From contig JAEZCF010000135.1 in assembly GCA_023430045.1 (NCBI GenBank), forward strand, positions 22,357 to 86,356: DNA of 64,000 nt, in the 5' to 3' direction. The stretch is from Pseudomonadota bacterium (GTDB taxonomy: Bacteria > Pseudomonadota > Gammaproteobacteria > Xanthomonadales > Xanthomonadaceae). Positions 9,265 to 18,385 of this stretch are shown piece after piece. The position numbers and the translations under genes were made by a program. Positions within the stretch are counted from its first letter, which is position 1, and every line of letters begins with the position of its first letter. The notes beneath the pieces are model-generated. The model did not search any database. It was not told the origin of the DNA and was given only the letters and a program-made list of their open reading frames with translations.

Positions 9265-10941
9265 TCACATGCCGGAGTAGTTGGGGCCGCCACCACCCTG
9301 CGGCGTCACCCACACGATGTTCTGGGTAGGATCCTTGATGTCGCAGGTCTTGCAGTGCACACAGTTCTGCGCGTTGATCTGCAGGCGCTCGCTGCCTTCG
9401 GCACCGACGAACTCGTAGACGGCGGCCGGGCAGTAGCGTGCTTCCGGGCCGGCATATTCAGCCAGGTTGATCTGCACCGGCACGTCCGGATCCTTCAGCG
9501 TCAGGTGACTGGGCTGGTCTTCCTCGTGATTGGTGCTGCTCAGGAACACCGAGCTCAGCCGGTCGAAGGTGAGCACACCATCCGGCTTCGGGTAGGCGAT
9601 GCGGGTGTGTTGCGCCGCCGGTTCCAGGCAGGCATGGTCCGGGGTGCTGTGGTGGATCGTCCACGGCGGATTGCGGATGCCCAGCCTGGGCAGCAGCCAT
9701 TGTTCAATGCCGGTCATCAGCGTGGCGACCGTACGGCCCTTCTTGAACCACTGCTTGAAGTTGCGCGTCTGCTGCAGTTCCGCATGCAGCCAGCTGGCTT
9801 CGAAGGCCTGCGGATAGGCGGACAGCTCATCGTGCTGGCGGCCGGCAGCCAGGGCATCGAACGCGGCGTCGGCGGCCAGCATGCCGGTCTTGATCGCGGC
9901 GTGGCTGCCCTTGATGCGGCTGACGTTGAGGAAGCCGGCCTCGCAGCCCACCAGTGCACCGCCGGGGAAGACGGTCTTCGGCAGCGACAGCAGCCCACCG
10001 GCGGTGATGGCACGCGCGCCGTAGCCGATGCGTTTGCCGCCTTCCAGGTGCCTGCGGATGTCCGGGTGGGTCTTGAAGCGCTGGAATTCCTCGAACGGGC
10101 TCAGGTACGGATTGCGGTAGTCCAGGCCGACCACGTAGCCGATGGACACCTTGCCGCCTTCGGCGTGGTACAGGAACGCACCGCCGTAGGTATCGGAATC
10201 CAGCGGCCAGCCCGCCGCATGCACGACAAGACCCGGCTCATGCCGGGCTGGATCGATCTGCCAGAGTTCCTTGATGCCGATGCCGTAGGCCTGCGGATCC
10301 TTGCCTTCATCCAGCCTGAAACGCGCGATCAGCTGGCGGCCGAGGTGGCCACGCGAGCCTTCGGCGAACACCGTGTACTTCGCCTGCAGGGCCATGCCAC
10401 GCTCGAAGTTGGGACCGTGGGAGCCGTCCTTTTCGATACCCATGTCGCCGGTAGCGACGCCGATCACCTGGCCGGCATCGCCGTACAGCACCTCCGCCGC
10501 GGCGAAGCCGGGGAAGATGGCCACTTCCAGCGCTTCGGCCTGCTGGGCCAGCCAGCGGCCGACCTCACCCAGGCTGACGATGTAGTTGCCTTCGTTGTGG
10601 AAACACTCCGGGAGCAATGCATCCGGTGTCCTGCGCGAGCCTTCGGCGCTGAGGAACAGGAACTCGTCGCGGGTTACCTTCTGGCGCAACGGCGCACCGC
10701 GTTCGGCCCAGTCGGGGAACAGTTCGGACAGCGCGCGCGGGTCCATCACGGCGCCGGAAAGAAGATGGGCGCCCGGTTCGGAGCCCTTTTCCAGCACGCA
10801 TACGGAAAGGTCGGTACCGGCTTCGATGGCGCGCTGGCGCAGGCGGATGGCGGCGGCCAGGCCCGCAGGGCCGGCGCCAACGATCACTACATCGAATTCC
10901 ATCACTTCGCGTGGGGGCAGTTCTACGGCTTCTGCGCTCAT
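9265..10941 (-). CDS. Electron transfer flavoprotein-ubiquinone oxidoreductase
   Basis: A 558-residue ETF-QO that passes electrons from ETF (acyl-CoA dehydrogenases) to ubiquinone at the inner membrane. The N-terminal FAD-binding motif is FDVVIVGAGPAGLAAA. The body has the family features GEVGRWLAQQAEALGV-like and GGALVGCEAGFLNVSRIKG. The C-terminal 4Fe-4S ferredoxin-like segment has NCVHCKTCDIKDPTQNI before the PQGGGGPNYSGM tail. Start chosen at ATG 10941 (MSAEAVELPPREVMEFDVV). It serves the acyl-CoA dehydrogenases encoded nearby (12150, 60200). Length matches bacterial ETF-QO. Confidence 0.96.
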   Translation of the reverse strand: MSAEAVELPPREVMEFDVVIVGAGPAGLAAAIRLRQRAIEAGTDLSVCVLEKGSEPGAHLLSGAVMDPRALSELFPDWAERGAPLRQKVTRDEFLFLSAEGSRRTPDALLPECFHNEGNYIVSLGEVGRWLAQQAEALEVAIFPGFAAAEVLYGDAGQVIGVATGDMGIEKDGSHGPNFERGMALQAKYTVFAEGSRGHLGRQLIARFRLDEGKDPQAYGIGIKELWQIDPARHEPGLVVHAAGWPLDSDTYGGAFLYHAEGGKVSIGYVVGLDYRNPYLSPFEEFQRFKTHPDIRRHLEGGKRIGYGARAITAGGLLSLPKTVFPGGALVGCEAGFLNVSRIKGSHAAIKTGMLAADAAFDALAAGRQHDELSAYPQAFEASWLHAELQQTRNFKQWFKKGRTVATLMTGIEQWLLPRLGIRNPPWTIHHSTPDHACLEPAAQHTRIAYPKPDGVLTFDRLSSVFLSSTNHEEDQPSHLTLKDPDVPVQINLAEYAGPEARYCPAAVYEFVGAEGSERLQINAQNCVHCKTCDIKDPTQNIVWVTPQGGGGPNYSGM

Positions 10942-11325
10942 GGATAACCTGATCTTTGGGTAGGCCACCCTCCAACATGGGGTGGCGGTTGCCTGGGAAT
11001 CGCGCGTGTTGCCGCGACGAAACGGGTGTTTGAATCCATCAGATTACCGGCATGCCGGAGTTTCGACCAGTTGAGCGGCGTTGAACGGACGTTCGGGATT
11101 CATGCGTACGCGATGCGGACATTGATTGCTGCAGTGCAGCGTGCGCAAGCCACGTCTGTTCACCGTGCGGCAGCAGCCGCCGCGAACCGCCATAGCTGAA
11201 TCCGACCAGATTTCGCGGGCTGATTGCTTGTTGGAGATTCCCGGTGTTCTGTGCGCGCCATCGCCCATTCCACTCGCCCGTTTTTCCTACGCTGGGGGCG
11301 CCCAGTAAAAAGCCGGGGACGCGCG
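10942..11325. other. Intergenic region between ETF-QO and the toxin gene
   Basis: About 380 bp carry the ETF-QO promoter region (minus) and the region upstream of the toxin gene (plus). Short frames on both strands have no recognisable protein similarity and atypical codon use. I see no repeat, RNA or clear operator here. It could contain the lost 5' part of the toxin gene. Confidence 0.4.
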
Positions 11326-12153
11326 ATGGCTCACGAGCTGACACTCCGCGACACCTCACGGTCATATGCTGTGCGCGCTCCATCGAGCCCGACGCCTGCG
11401 ATGAGCGCCACAGCCTTGGATGGCCGACGCGTTCTGGTGCACGCATTGCTGGCGCGGGTACTGGGCCGGGTGTTGGCCCGGATCGGGGGCATCGCAGCGA
11501 AAGGCGAGGCGAGGGGGCCGCTGGCCCTGCTGAAGCGGATGCCCTGCACGCTGCTCCGGTTTTCCACGCAGAAGCTGCCTGCATCCAAGTTCGCCGAGCT
11601 GGACCGGCAACTGGCTGGCCAGCAGCAGGGCCTCAATGCGTTGACGGTTGAGGAATACCTGTCGGCCAGAGCGCGCTTCGATGCCCGTGATCGCGACCCG
11701 GCGATCGCGCGCAGGGCCCGCGCCTCCTGGCGCGATACGCTGATGGAGAAACGCCGTGAGGCGCTGCGGCGCGAGGGCCGCGAACCTGAAGACATCGAAG
11801 ACCAGGCGCGGCGGCATGCGGCCCGGCAGATGCACGGAATGCACGCACTGCATAATCCGGACCGCGTGGCCGGGGGGCGCGATGTGATCTGCGATTTCGG
11901 GGATGGGCAGGTCAATTCGACGATTGGCCGGCAGTGGAACCGCGCAGGGCGCGGACAACCATCGCGCGTGCGGCAGCTGGATATCGCCGCCGCAGGTGTT
12001 CCGGAGGCTGTTCGTTCCAGCACCCGCATGAACGGCCTGTTGACACGCGAAGCGACAGACGGTTCGCCGCCACCGGGATCGGTACGGGTGACGCCCGCCC
12101 GGCCAGGCCGCAGAATGCGGATCCGATCCCCTGAGCCATGCGGCGAGTCATGA
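11326..12153 (+). CDS. Orphan Ntox15-type (Tde1-like) DNase toxin
   Basis: A 275-residue protein. Residues about 85-240 resemble the polymorphic toxin 15 (Ntox15) domain: ELDRQLAGQQQGLNALTVEEYL, an Arg-rich helical stretch, then HALHNPDRVAGG with the HxxD catalytic pair (H176, D179), and VNSTIGRQWNR. Ntox15 is the DNase domain of the Agrobacterium T6SS effector Tde1. No trafficking domain, PAAR or signal peptide precedes it, and the last 40 residues are Pro/Arg-rich, as if read through past the true end. Its stop overlaps the start of glutaryl-CoA dehydrogenase, and no immunity gene is evident on either side. It may be a displaced toxin tip or a decaying cassette. Confidence 0.72.
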   Translation: MAHELTLRDTSRSYAVRAPSSPTPAMSATALDGRRVLVHALLARVLGRVLARIGGIAAKGEARGPLALLKRMPCTLLRFSTQKLPASKFAELDRQLAGQQQGLNALTVEEYLSARARFDARDRDPAIARRARASWRDTLMEKRREALRREGREPEDIEDQARRHAARQMHGMHALHNPDRVAGGRDVICDFGDGQVNSTIGRQWNRAGRGQPSRVRQLDIAAAGVPEAVRSSTRMNGLLTREATDGSPPPGSVRVTPARPGRRMRIRSPEPCGES

Positions 12154-13313
12154 CCCTGCACCCTTACGATCTTTTCGACGTCCGTTCGATGCTCAGCGAA
12201 GACGAACGCGCCGTGCAGGATGCGGTGGCGCGTTTCACCGATGAGCGCGTCCTGCCGATCATCGGTGAGTGCTTCGACCAGTCCCGCTTTCCCGCCGAAT
12301 TCGTGCCGGAGATCGCCGCATTGGGATTGCTGGGGGCGACATTGCCGGTGGAATACGGCGGCGGTGGACTGCAGGCGGTGTCGTATGGGCTGATATGCCA
12401 GGAACTGGAGCGTGGCGATTCGGCGCTGCGCAGCTTCGTTTCCGTACAGAGTTCGCTGTGCATGCATCCCATCTTCGCCTACGGAAGCGAAGAGCAACGC
12501 CAGCGGTGGCTGCCGTCCATGGCGCGTGGCGAGCGCATCGGCTGTTTCGGGCTGACCGAGGCACACGGTGGCTCGGACCCTTCGAGCATGCGCACACGTG
12601 CGGTGCGCAGTGGAGGGGACTGGCGCCTGTCCGGCAGCAAGATGTGGATCACCAATGCATCCATCGCCGATCTGGCCATCGTCTGGGCGCAGACCGAGGA
12701 CGGCGTGCAGGGTTTCATCGTCGAAAAGGGCATGGATGGATTCAGCACGCAGGACATTCCGCGCAAGATGAGCCTGCGCGCATCATCCACCGGCGCGTTG
12801 TTCTTCGATGATGTGCGTGTGCCGGAAGGTAACCGGCTGGCGGGCGTGGTGGGCCTGAAGGGTCCGCTGGCCTGCCTGACCCAGGCACGCTTCGGCATCA
12901 GCTGGGGGCCGATCGGTGCGGCCATCGCGTGCCTGGACGAAGCGCTGCGGTATGCGAAGGAGCGTGAACTGTTCGGTCGTCCGTTGGCGGCTACGCAGAG
13001 CGCGCAGATCAAGCTGGCGGAGATGGCGCGTCGGATCACCACCGCGCAGCTGCTGGCGTTGCAGCTGGGCAGGTTGAAGGAGGCGGGCGCGCTGCAACCG
13101 CAGCAGGTGAGCCTGGCGAAGTGGAACAATTGCCGCATGGCGATCGACATTGCCCGCCAATGCCGCGACCTTCTCGGCGCCGCCGGCATCACGGCGGATC
13201 ATGCTGCCATCCGTCACGCGCTGAACCTGGAATCGGTGATCACCTACGAAGGCACGGAGACGGTGCACCAGCTGGTGATCGGTCGCGAACTGACCGGCAT
13301 CAACGCGTTCTGA
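12150..13313 (+). CDS. gcdH: Glutaryl-CoA dehydrogenase
   Basis: A 387-residue acyl-CoA dehydrogenase that oxidises and decarboxylates glutaryl-CoA to crotonyl-CoA in lysine and tryptophan breakdown. Family marks include FGLTEAHGGSDPSSM, KMWITNASIADLAIVWA, RFGISWGPIGAA and KWNNCRMAIDIARQC. The catalytic Glu lies in the C-terminal ITYEGTETVHQLVIGRELTG. Start chosen at ATG 12150 (MTLHPYDLFDV), which overlaps the toxin stop as ATGA; an ATG at 12138 is also in frame. Electrons would go through ETF to the ETF-QO encoded at 9265. Confidence 0.93.
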   Translation: MTLHPYDLFDVRSMLSEDERAVQDAVARFTDERVLPIIGECFDQSRFPAEFVPEIAALGLLGATLPVEYGGGGLQAVSYGLICQELERGDSALRSFVSVQSSLCMHPIFAYGSEEQRQRWLPSMARGERIGCFGLTEAHGGSDPSSMRTRAVRSGGDWRLSGSKMWITNASIADLAIVWAQTEDGVQGFIVEKGMDGFSTQDIPRKMSLRASSTGALFFDDVRVPEGNRLAGVVGLKGPLACLTQARFGISWGPIGAAIACLDEALRYAKERELFGRPLAATQSAQIKLAEMARRITTAQLLALQLGRLKEAGALQPQQVSLAKWNNCRMAIDIARQCRDLLGAAGITADHAAIRHALNLESVITYEGTETVHQLVIGRELTGINAF

Positions 13314-13351
13314 GCCGCTTTACGGGAACCTGCGGAGCCCGAAACGCTCAC

Positions 13352-13410
13352 GTAGAGCGGGGCTCTGCCCCGCTGCGCGGTAAAGCTTCAGCCGGGGAGC
13401 CCGGCTCTAC
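13352..13410. repeat. GTAG-type REP (SMAG-like) dyad
   Basis: Two GTAG-bounded stem-loops face each other. The first runs from gtagagcggggctctgcccc; the second ends in ggggagcccggctctac. This is the paired form of the short palindromes abundant between Stenotrophomonas genes. It lies between the convergent gcdH and trmL genes, so a transcription-end role is plausible. Confidence 0.85.
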
Positions 13411-13421
13411 GTGACGCCCCG

Positions 13422-13482
13422 GTAGAGCGGGGCGCTGCCCGGCTGCGCGGTGCAGCTTCAGCCGGGCAGAGCCCGGCTCTAC
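13422..13482. repeat. GTAG-type REP (SMAG-like) dyad, second copy
   Basis: A second dyad starts 11 bp after the first (gtagagcggggcgctgcccg to gccgggcagagcccggctctac). The two copies are near-identical in layout, suggesting local duplication. Confidence 0.85.
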
Positions 13483-13518
13483 GGGAACCTGCGGGGCCTG
13501 AAACAGGAATCTGGCTGC

Positions 13519-13998
13519 TCACAGGCCTCCGGCGAATCCGTGCTGCCGCCAGGCTTCATACATCACCACGGCGACGGTATTGGACAGGTTGAGGCTGCGG
13601 TTGTCCGGGCGCATCGGCAGGCGCAGCCTGCGGCCATCGGCAAGGGAGTCGAGCAGGTCCTGCGGCAGGCCGCGGCTTTCGGGCCCGAACAGGAAGGCAT
13701 CACCATCTTCGAACGCGACGCTGTCATAGCGGACACTGGCGCGGGTGCTGAGCGCGAACAGGCGACACGGCGCGATGCTCGCCAGTGCGGCATCCAGGTC
13801 GGCGTGTACCTGCAATCGCGAATATTCGTGGTAATCCAGCCCGGCACGCTTGAGCTGCTTGTCTTCCAGCGCGAAGCCAAGTGGCTCCACCAGATGCAAA
13901 CGTGCACCTGTGTTCGCGCAGAGGCGGATGACGTTGCCCGTGTTGGGCGGTATTTCAGGCTGGAAAAGGATGACGTGGAACGTGGGGACCTGGCTCAT
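13519..13998 (-). CDS. trmL: tRNA (cytidine/uridine-34-2'-O)-methyltransferase TrmL
   Basis: A 159-residue SPOUT methyltransferase that 2'-O-methylates the wobble base of the two tRNA-Leu isoacceptors. Motifs: FHVILFQPEIPPNTGNVIRLCANTG at the N-terminus, HLVEPLGF, then FLFGPESRGLP and the trefoil-knot motif LPMRPDNRSLNLSNTVAVVMYEAWRQ, all split here only by position. Start at ATG 13998 (MSQVPTFHV); length equals E. coli TrmL. The frame continues further upstream without sense. Confidence 0.95.
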   Translation of the reverse strand: MSQVPTFHVILFQPEIPPNTGNVIRLCANTGARLHLVEPLGFALEDKQLKRAGLDYHEYSRLQVHADLDAALASIAPCRLFALSTRASVRYDSVAFEDGDAFLFGPESRGLPQDLLDSLADGRRLRLPMRPDNRSLNLSNTVAVVMYEAWRQHGFAGGL

Positions 13999-14119
13999 CG
14001 GCGCAGTGTAATGCGCGGCGATGGGACTTCGTGACTGGCCGGGTCCCTGGTGCGGGCAGGGCCCGGCCTTCAGCAATACGCCCGGCGAAGCATGCTGGCC
14101 TGCTGCCTGCAGCGCAGGA

Positions 14120-14590
14120 TCACGGGCGGACCAGCACGGCGGCGGTTTCGATGGCCAGCGCCTGCAGGTCGGCCTGGCTGGGGCGGACATGCACGGCCGG
14201 CAGGTTGACGATGACATTGCCGGCAAACGTGGTGGCAGCCGCCGCCAGCGCGGCGGTGTAGCGTTCGGCCTGCTGTTCGGCGGCCAGCGCCACCCACTGG
14301 TCCAGGCTGGGACGGACTTCCACGGCAGCCAGGGTGGTGAGCGGGGCGACGAAGGTGTTCGTCTGGTGCTGCTGGCGCTCGGCCCTCTGCGCGGCATCCG
14401 GACGCACCTGCACTGCGGCGAGGGTCGGGATGTCGCTGGCCTGTTCCCAGGCCTGCTGGGCAATCTGGTCGGCGGCCGGACGAACCTGCACCGTTTCCAG
14501 GGTGGTGAGGCGCGAGAAGGCCTGTGCCGGCGAAACCGCTGCCGTACCGGCGACCAGGGCGATGGCGATGGCGATGGACTTGGTGTTCAT
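14120..14590 (-). CDS. Secreted protein with four xVRP repeats
   Basis: A 156-residue protein with a signal peptide ending ...SPAQA. The mature part has four copies of a short motif of the form (L)TTLxxVxVRP: LTTLETVQVRP, PTLAAVQVRP, LTTLAAVEVRP and NLPAVHVRP, with a final VLVRP. Copies are separated by about 30 Gln/Ala/Glu-rich residues that are probably helical (AERQQHQ, LAAEQQAERY). I know no family for it. It is monocistronic and divergent from the M16 peptidase gene across an AT-rich gap. Confidence 0.7.
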   Translation of the reverse strand: MNTKSIAIAIALVAGTAAVSPAQAFSRLTTLETVQVRPAADQIAQQAWEQASDIPTLAAVQVRPDAAQRAERQQHQTNTFVAPLTTLAAVEVRPSLDQWVALAAEQQAERYTAALAAAATTFAGNVIVNLPAVHVRPSQADLQALAIETAAVLVRP

Positions 14591-14964
14591 GGCGGGACCT
14601 GTTTAGTGTTGTTGAGCGGTGGTGTGGTAGTAAGGTAGTACACCAAATAAGCCTGTGCAAGAGGAATCTGCAAAAGGCTTGTTTCGTTCATTTGGTGTTC
14701 ATTTTTAATCTTTCCGCTACTGGCGTGCCTTGAAGCAGAGCAATCCGCATGCCAATTGCAACGTATTGATCTAAAACGTTTTTGTTCTAGTGCGGCGCGT
14801 CCGCTGTCCGGACAGGTGTCCGTTTTCCTGCCATGGCATCGGGCGCGCTCTCCGTTTTCGGAACAGACGGGCTTCCGGAGGCGGTCGCATGACGGTCGGT
14901 GGATGCAGGCGTGCGTTGCCTCGCGCTAGGATCGGCCTTCATCCAGATGACCCAAGGATCAGGA
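14591..14964. other. AT-rich divergent promoter region
   Basis: About 370 bp between two divergent genes for exported proteins. The part from 14630 to 14790 is clearly AT-richer than its surroundings (tttttaatctttccgctact, aaaacgtttttgttctagtg) and probably holds both promoters. Just downstream, 14805-14830 carries the small inverted repeat gtccggacaggtgtccgt. No RNA gene is evident. Confidence 0.45.
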
Positions 14965-17811
14965 ATGACCGCCTCTTCGCGTCCGCGCACCGCGCTGCTT
15001 GCCATGGCTCTGACCGCCGCCCTCGGTGGTCTGGCGCCTACTCCGTTGCTGGCCAAGCCGGCGGCCGTGGCCAAGGTGGATATCCCGTTCGAGCAGTTCA
15101 CCCTGCCCAATGGCCTTCGCGTGGTGGTGCATACCGATCGCAAGGCGCCCATCGTGGCGGTCAATGTCTGGTACCACGTCGGCAGCAAGGACGAGCCGGG
15201 CGGCCGTACCGGATTCGCGCATCTGTTCGAACACTTGATGTTCCAGAGCAGCGAAAACCATGACGGGGAGTATTTCGAACCGTTCAAGCAGGTGGGTGCG
15301 ACGGGCCAGAACGGCACCACCAATACCGACCGCACCAACTATTTCGAAAACGTGCCGACCACCGCGCTCGACATGGCGCTGTGGATGGAATCGGACCGCA
15401 TGGGCCATCTGCTTGGCGCGATCGATCAGGCGGCGCTGGACGAGCAGCGTGGCGTCGTGCAGAACGAAAAGCGCCAGGGTGAAAATCAGCCCTATGGACA
15501 GGTGTGGACACAGCTCAACCGCGCGCTGTATCCGAAGGGTCATCCCTATCACCACAGCGTGATCGGCTCGATGAACGACCTCAATGCCGCATCGCTGGAT
15601 GACGTGAAAACCTGGTTCCGTACCTGGTATGGCCCGAACAATGCTGTGCTTGTGCTGGCCGGTGACATCGACCTGGCCACCGCCAAGGAAAAGGTGGCCC
15701 GTTACTTTGGAAGCATTCCGGCCGGACCGAGCATGGCGCAGCCGAAGGTGGACCCGGCGCCGCGACCGGCCGATACCCGTGAGGTGATGACCGACAAGGT
15801 GCCGCAGGTACGCATCTACCGCGCCTGGAACGTGGCCGAAGTCGGTACCCGTGATATCGACCAGCTGCAGCTGTTCGGCCAGGTGCTGGGCGGCGCGAAA
15901 TCCTCGCGCCTGGCCAGGCGCCTCGAGCATGAGGAAAAGCTGGTGGACAACATCAGTGCGGGTGCCTTCCCGTCGCAGCTTGGTTCCAACTTCATGGTGA
16001 TGGCCACGGTGAAGAAGGATGCTGATCCGGCCCGGGTGGAGGCGATCATCGATGAGGAGATCGACCGGCTGGTGGCCGAAGGCCCGAGTGCCGATGAGAT
16101 GAGCCGCGCCCGGACCGCCTTCCGTGCCGGCTTCATCCGCGGTATCGAACGTATCGGTGGTTTCGGCGGCAAGGCCGACGCGCTGGCCGAGTGCGCGGTG
16201 TATACCGGCGATCCGGGCTGCTTCCGCGATTCGCTCAGGAACATCGAGGTGGCCAGCGCCAGCGACGTGCGCGCGGTGGGCAGCAAGTGGCTGCGCAAGG
16301 GCAGCCATACCCTGGTGGTCGAGCCGGGCCAGCGCGTGGCGCTGCAGGAAGATCCGTCGCAGTCGCCGGCGCCCTTCGAACTGCCAGGTGTGGACCCGAA
16401 GTACAGCACGCTGCCGGCACAGGTGGACCGCGCCACCGGCGTACCGCAGACGCGCAGTTTCCCGGAGCTGAAGTTCCCGCAGCTGCAGCGCGCTACGCTG
16501 AAGAACGGAACCCGGGTCATCCTGGCCGAACGCCATGAGATCCCCGTGGTGCAGTTCAGCTACCAGTTCCCCGGTGGTTTCACCGCTGACCAGGGCCGCA
16601 AGCCCGGTACCGCGAACTTCGCCATGAGCCTGATGGGCGAAGGCGCCGGCACGCTGGGTTCGCTGGCATTCGCCGATGCCGCCGATGCGCTCGGCGCCGA
16701 CCTAGGTGCCTCCGCCGGGCTCGATGCCAGCACGGTGGAGCTGTCCGCGCTGAAGGAGAATCTGGCGCCGTCGCTGGCGCTGTACGCCAGCATGCTGCGC
16801 CAGCCGCGCTTCGAGCAGGGCGAGATCGACCGGGTGAAGGGCAGCTGGATCGCCGGCATCGCCCAGGAGAAGGCCAACCCGACCGCTGCGGCTCTGCGCG
16901 TGTTGCCGCCGCTGCTGTACGGCAAGGGTCATCCATACGCCATTCCTTTCACCGGTAGTGGTGACGAGCAGGCCATCGCCAGCCTGACCCGCGATGACCT
17001 GGTGAATTTCCACAAGGACTGGCTGCGCCCGGAGGCGGGCACGCTGATCGTGGTCGGTGACACCACGCTGAAGGAAATCGTGCCGCTGCTGGAACGCCAG
17101 CTCGGCAACTGGAAGAGCGAGGGGGCGGCCGAGGTGGTGAAGGCGTCCACACCGGTGGCACTGCCGTCGGCGCCGCGCGTTTACCTCATCGACCAGCCCG
17201 GGGCCGTGCAGGCGAACCTGTTCGCCGGCCAGGTGGTGCCGTCCTCGGCCGATCCCGGTTCGACCCGCTTCGATATCGCCAATGGTGTGCTTGGCGGCGA
17301 CTTCACCTCGCGCCTGAACATGAATCTGCGTGAGGAGAAGCACTGGTCCTATGGTGCGCGCAGCAGCGCCAGCAGCACCGTTGGCCAGCGTCCATGGATG
17401 GCCATGGCGCCGGTGCAGATCGACAAGACGGGTCCGGCCATCGCTGAAATGAAGAAGGAGATCGCCAGCTTCGCCGACGGCAGCAAGCCGGCCAGCGATG
17501 CCGAAGTGGCGCGTATCCGCAACATCCAGACGCTCAGCCTGCCCGGTGCCTATGAGACCGCCAGCGCGGTGCTGTCCACCATTGGCTCGATGGTGCAGTT
17601 CCAGCGTCCGGACGACTACGTGCAGCGCCGCAAGGCGGAGATCGAGGCGATGACCCCGGCGCAGGTGCAGCAGGCGGCGGCAGCCATCAAGCCGGATGCG
17701 CTGACCTGGGTGGTGGTCGGCGATCTCAAGGAAACCGAACCGGCGGTACGCGCGCTGGATCTTGGCGAAGTGGTCATCCTGGACGCCGACGGCAATCCGG
17801 TCGCCCGGTGA
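14965..17811 (+). CDS. Secreted M16-family zinc metallopeptidase (two-domain)
   Basis: A 948-residue insulinase/pitrilysin-family peptidase. Start at ATG 14965, with AGGATCAGGA upstream, gives a signal peptide ending LLAKPAA. The active N-terminal M16 unit has H86-L-F-E89-H90 (HxxEH) with the further metal Glu in the DEQRGVVQNEKR region. The C-terminal half repeats the M16 fold (LKNGTRVILAERHEIPVVQF) without an HxxEH, as in other single-chain M16 peptidases. It should act in the periplasm on peptides or damaged proteins. It is followed directly by a GTAG repeat. Confidence 0.93.
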   Translation: MTASSRPRTALLAMALTAALGGLAPTPLLAKPAAVAKVDIPFEQFTLPNGLRVVVHTDRKAPIVAVNVWYHVGSKDEPGGRTGFAHLFEHLMFQSSENHDGEYFEPFKQVGATGQNGTTNTDRTNYFENVPTTALDMALWMESDRMGHLLGAIDQAALDEQRGVVQNEKRQGENQPYGQVWTQLNRALYPKGHPYHHSVIGSMNDLNAASLDDVKTWFRTWYGPNNAVLVLAGDIDLATAKEKVARYFGSIPAGPSMAQPKVDPAPRPADTREVMTDKVPQVRIYRAWNVAEVGTRDIDQLQLFGQVLGGAKSSRLARRLEHEEKLVDNISAGAFPSQLGSNFMVMATVKKDADPARVEAIIDEEIDRLVAEGPSADEMSRARTAFRAGFIRGIERIGGFGGKADALAECAVYTGDPGCFRDSLRNIEVASASDVRAVGSKWLRKGSHTLVVEPGQRVALQEDPSQSPAPFELPGVDPKYSTLPAQVDRATGVPQTRSFPELKFPQLQRATLKNGTRVILAERHEIPVVQFSYQFPGGFTADQGRKPGTANFAMSLMGEGAGTLGSLAFADAADALGADLGASAGLDASTVELSALKENLAPSLALYASMLRQPRFEQGEIDRVKGSWIAGIAQEKANPTAAALRVLPPLLYGKGHPYAIPFTGSGDEQAIASLTRDDLVNFHKDWLRPEAGTLIVVGDTTLKEIVPLLERQLGNWKSEGAAEVVKASTPVALPSAPRVYLIDQPGAVQANLFAGQVVPSSADPGSTRFDIANGVLGGDFTSRLNMNLREEKHWSYGARSSASSTVGQRPWMAMAPVQIDKTGPAIAEMKKEIASFADGSKPASDAEVARIRNIQTLSLPGAYETASAVLSTIGSMVQFQRPDDYVQRRKAEIEAMTPAQVQQAAAAIKPDALTWVVVGDLKETEPAVRALDLGEVVILDADGNPVAR

Positions 17812-17824
17812 GACACGGGGTCAC

Positions 17825-17886
17825 GTGGAGCGGGGCTCTGCCCCGCTGGACGGTACAGCTTCAGCCGGGCAGAGCCCGGCACTACG
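17825..17886. repeat. GTAG/GTGG-type REP dyad
   Basis: Paired stem-loops, gtggagcggggctctgcccc and gccgggcagagcccggcact ending ac. This is the same architecture as the 13.4 kb copies. It sits 14 bp after the M16 stop codon. Confidence 0.85.
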
Positions 17887-17966
17887 TGATGCTCCGCTGC
17901 GCCCGGTGCTATCTCCTGTTCAGCCTGTTCAGGCACAATCCCTGCAAACCTTCCAGGTACACCGCC

Positions 17967-18284
17967 ATGCGCCTCATCCTGCTCTCCGCCCTGCTGCTCA
18001 GCACTGCCGCCTGTACCTGGGTGCCGATCGAATCGTCCGGCAAGACCGTGCGCGTGCTGCCGGCCGGTGCCGTTCCCGCCGGCTGCCAGGCCAAGGGGGA
18101 AGTGGTGGTTTCGGTGAAGAGCAAGGTGGGTTTCTACAACCGCAACCCGCTGCGGGTGCAGGAAGAACTGGAAACCCTGGCCCGCAACGAGGCCCCCAGC
18201 GCTGGTGCCAACGCGGTGCAGGCCTCGGCCCCGCCGGCCGATGGCAGCCAGCGTTTCGCCGCGTTCCAGTGCCCGCCGCGCTAG
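17967..18284 (+). CDS. DUF4156-type lipoprotein
   Basis: A 105-residue lipoprotein. MRLILLSALLLSTAAC gives a clear lipobox ending at Cys16. The short mature domain includes GCQAKGEVVVSVKSKVGFYNRN, then ELETLARNEAPSAGANAV and a C-terminal FQCPPR, typical of DUF4156 proteins. The spacing of conserved Cys (GCQ and FQC) suggests a disulfide. Molecular function is unknown. Start chosen at ATG 17967, because upstream codons lie in the repeat. Confidence 0.82.
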   Translation: MRLILLSALLLSTAACTWVPIESSGKTVRVLPAGAVPAGCQAKGEVVVSVKSKVGFYNRNPLRVQEELETLARNEAPSAGANAVQASAPPADGSQRFAAFQCPPR

Positions 18285-18385
18285 GTCCTGGCACCATACG
18301 GCAGCGTCTGAATTCGTAAAGATGCGGTTAAAGCGTCGCGGTTATAGAATAACCCCCCTTTTGCCTGAGCCTTGGCGCTACCTCG

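Noticed and set aside
9121..10947. A 608-residue plus-strand frame
   Set aside because: It is antisense to ETF-QO, which has clear family motifs on the other strand.
11331..12566. A 411-residue minus-strand frame over the toxin
   Set aside because: The plus-strand Ntox15 motifs explain the region; the antisense frame has no domain.
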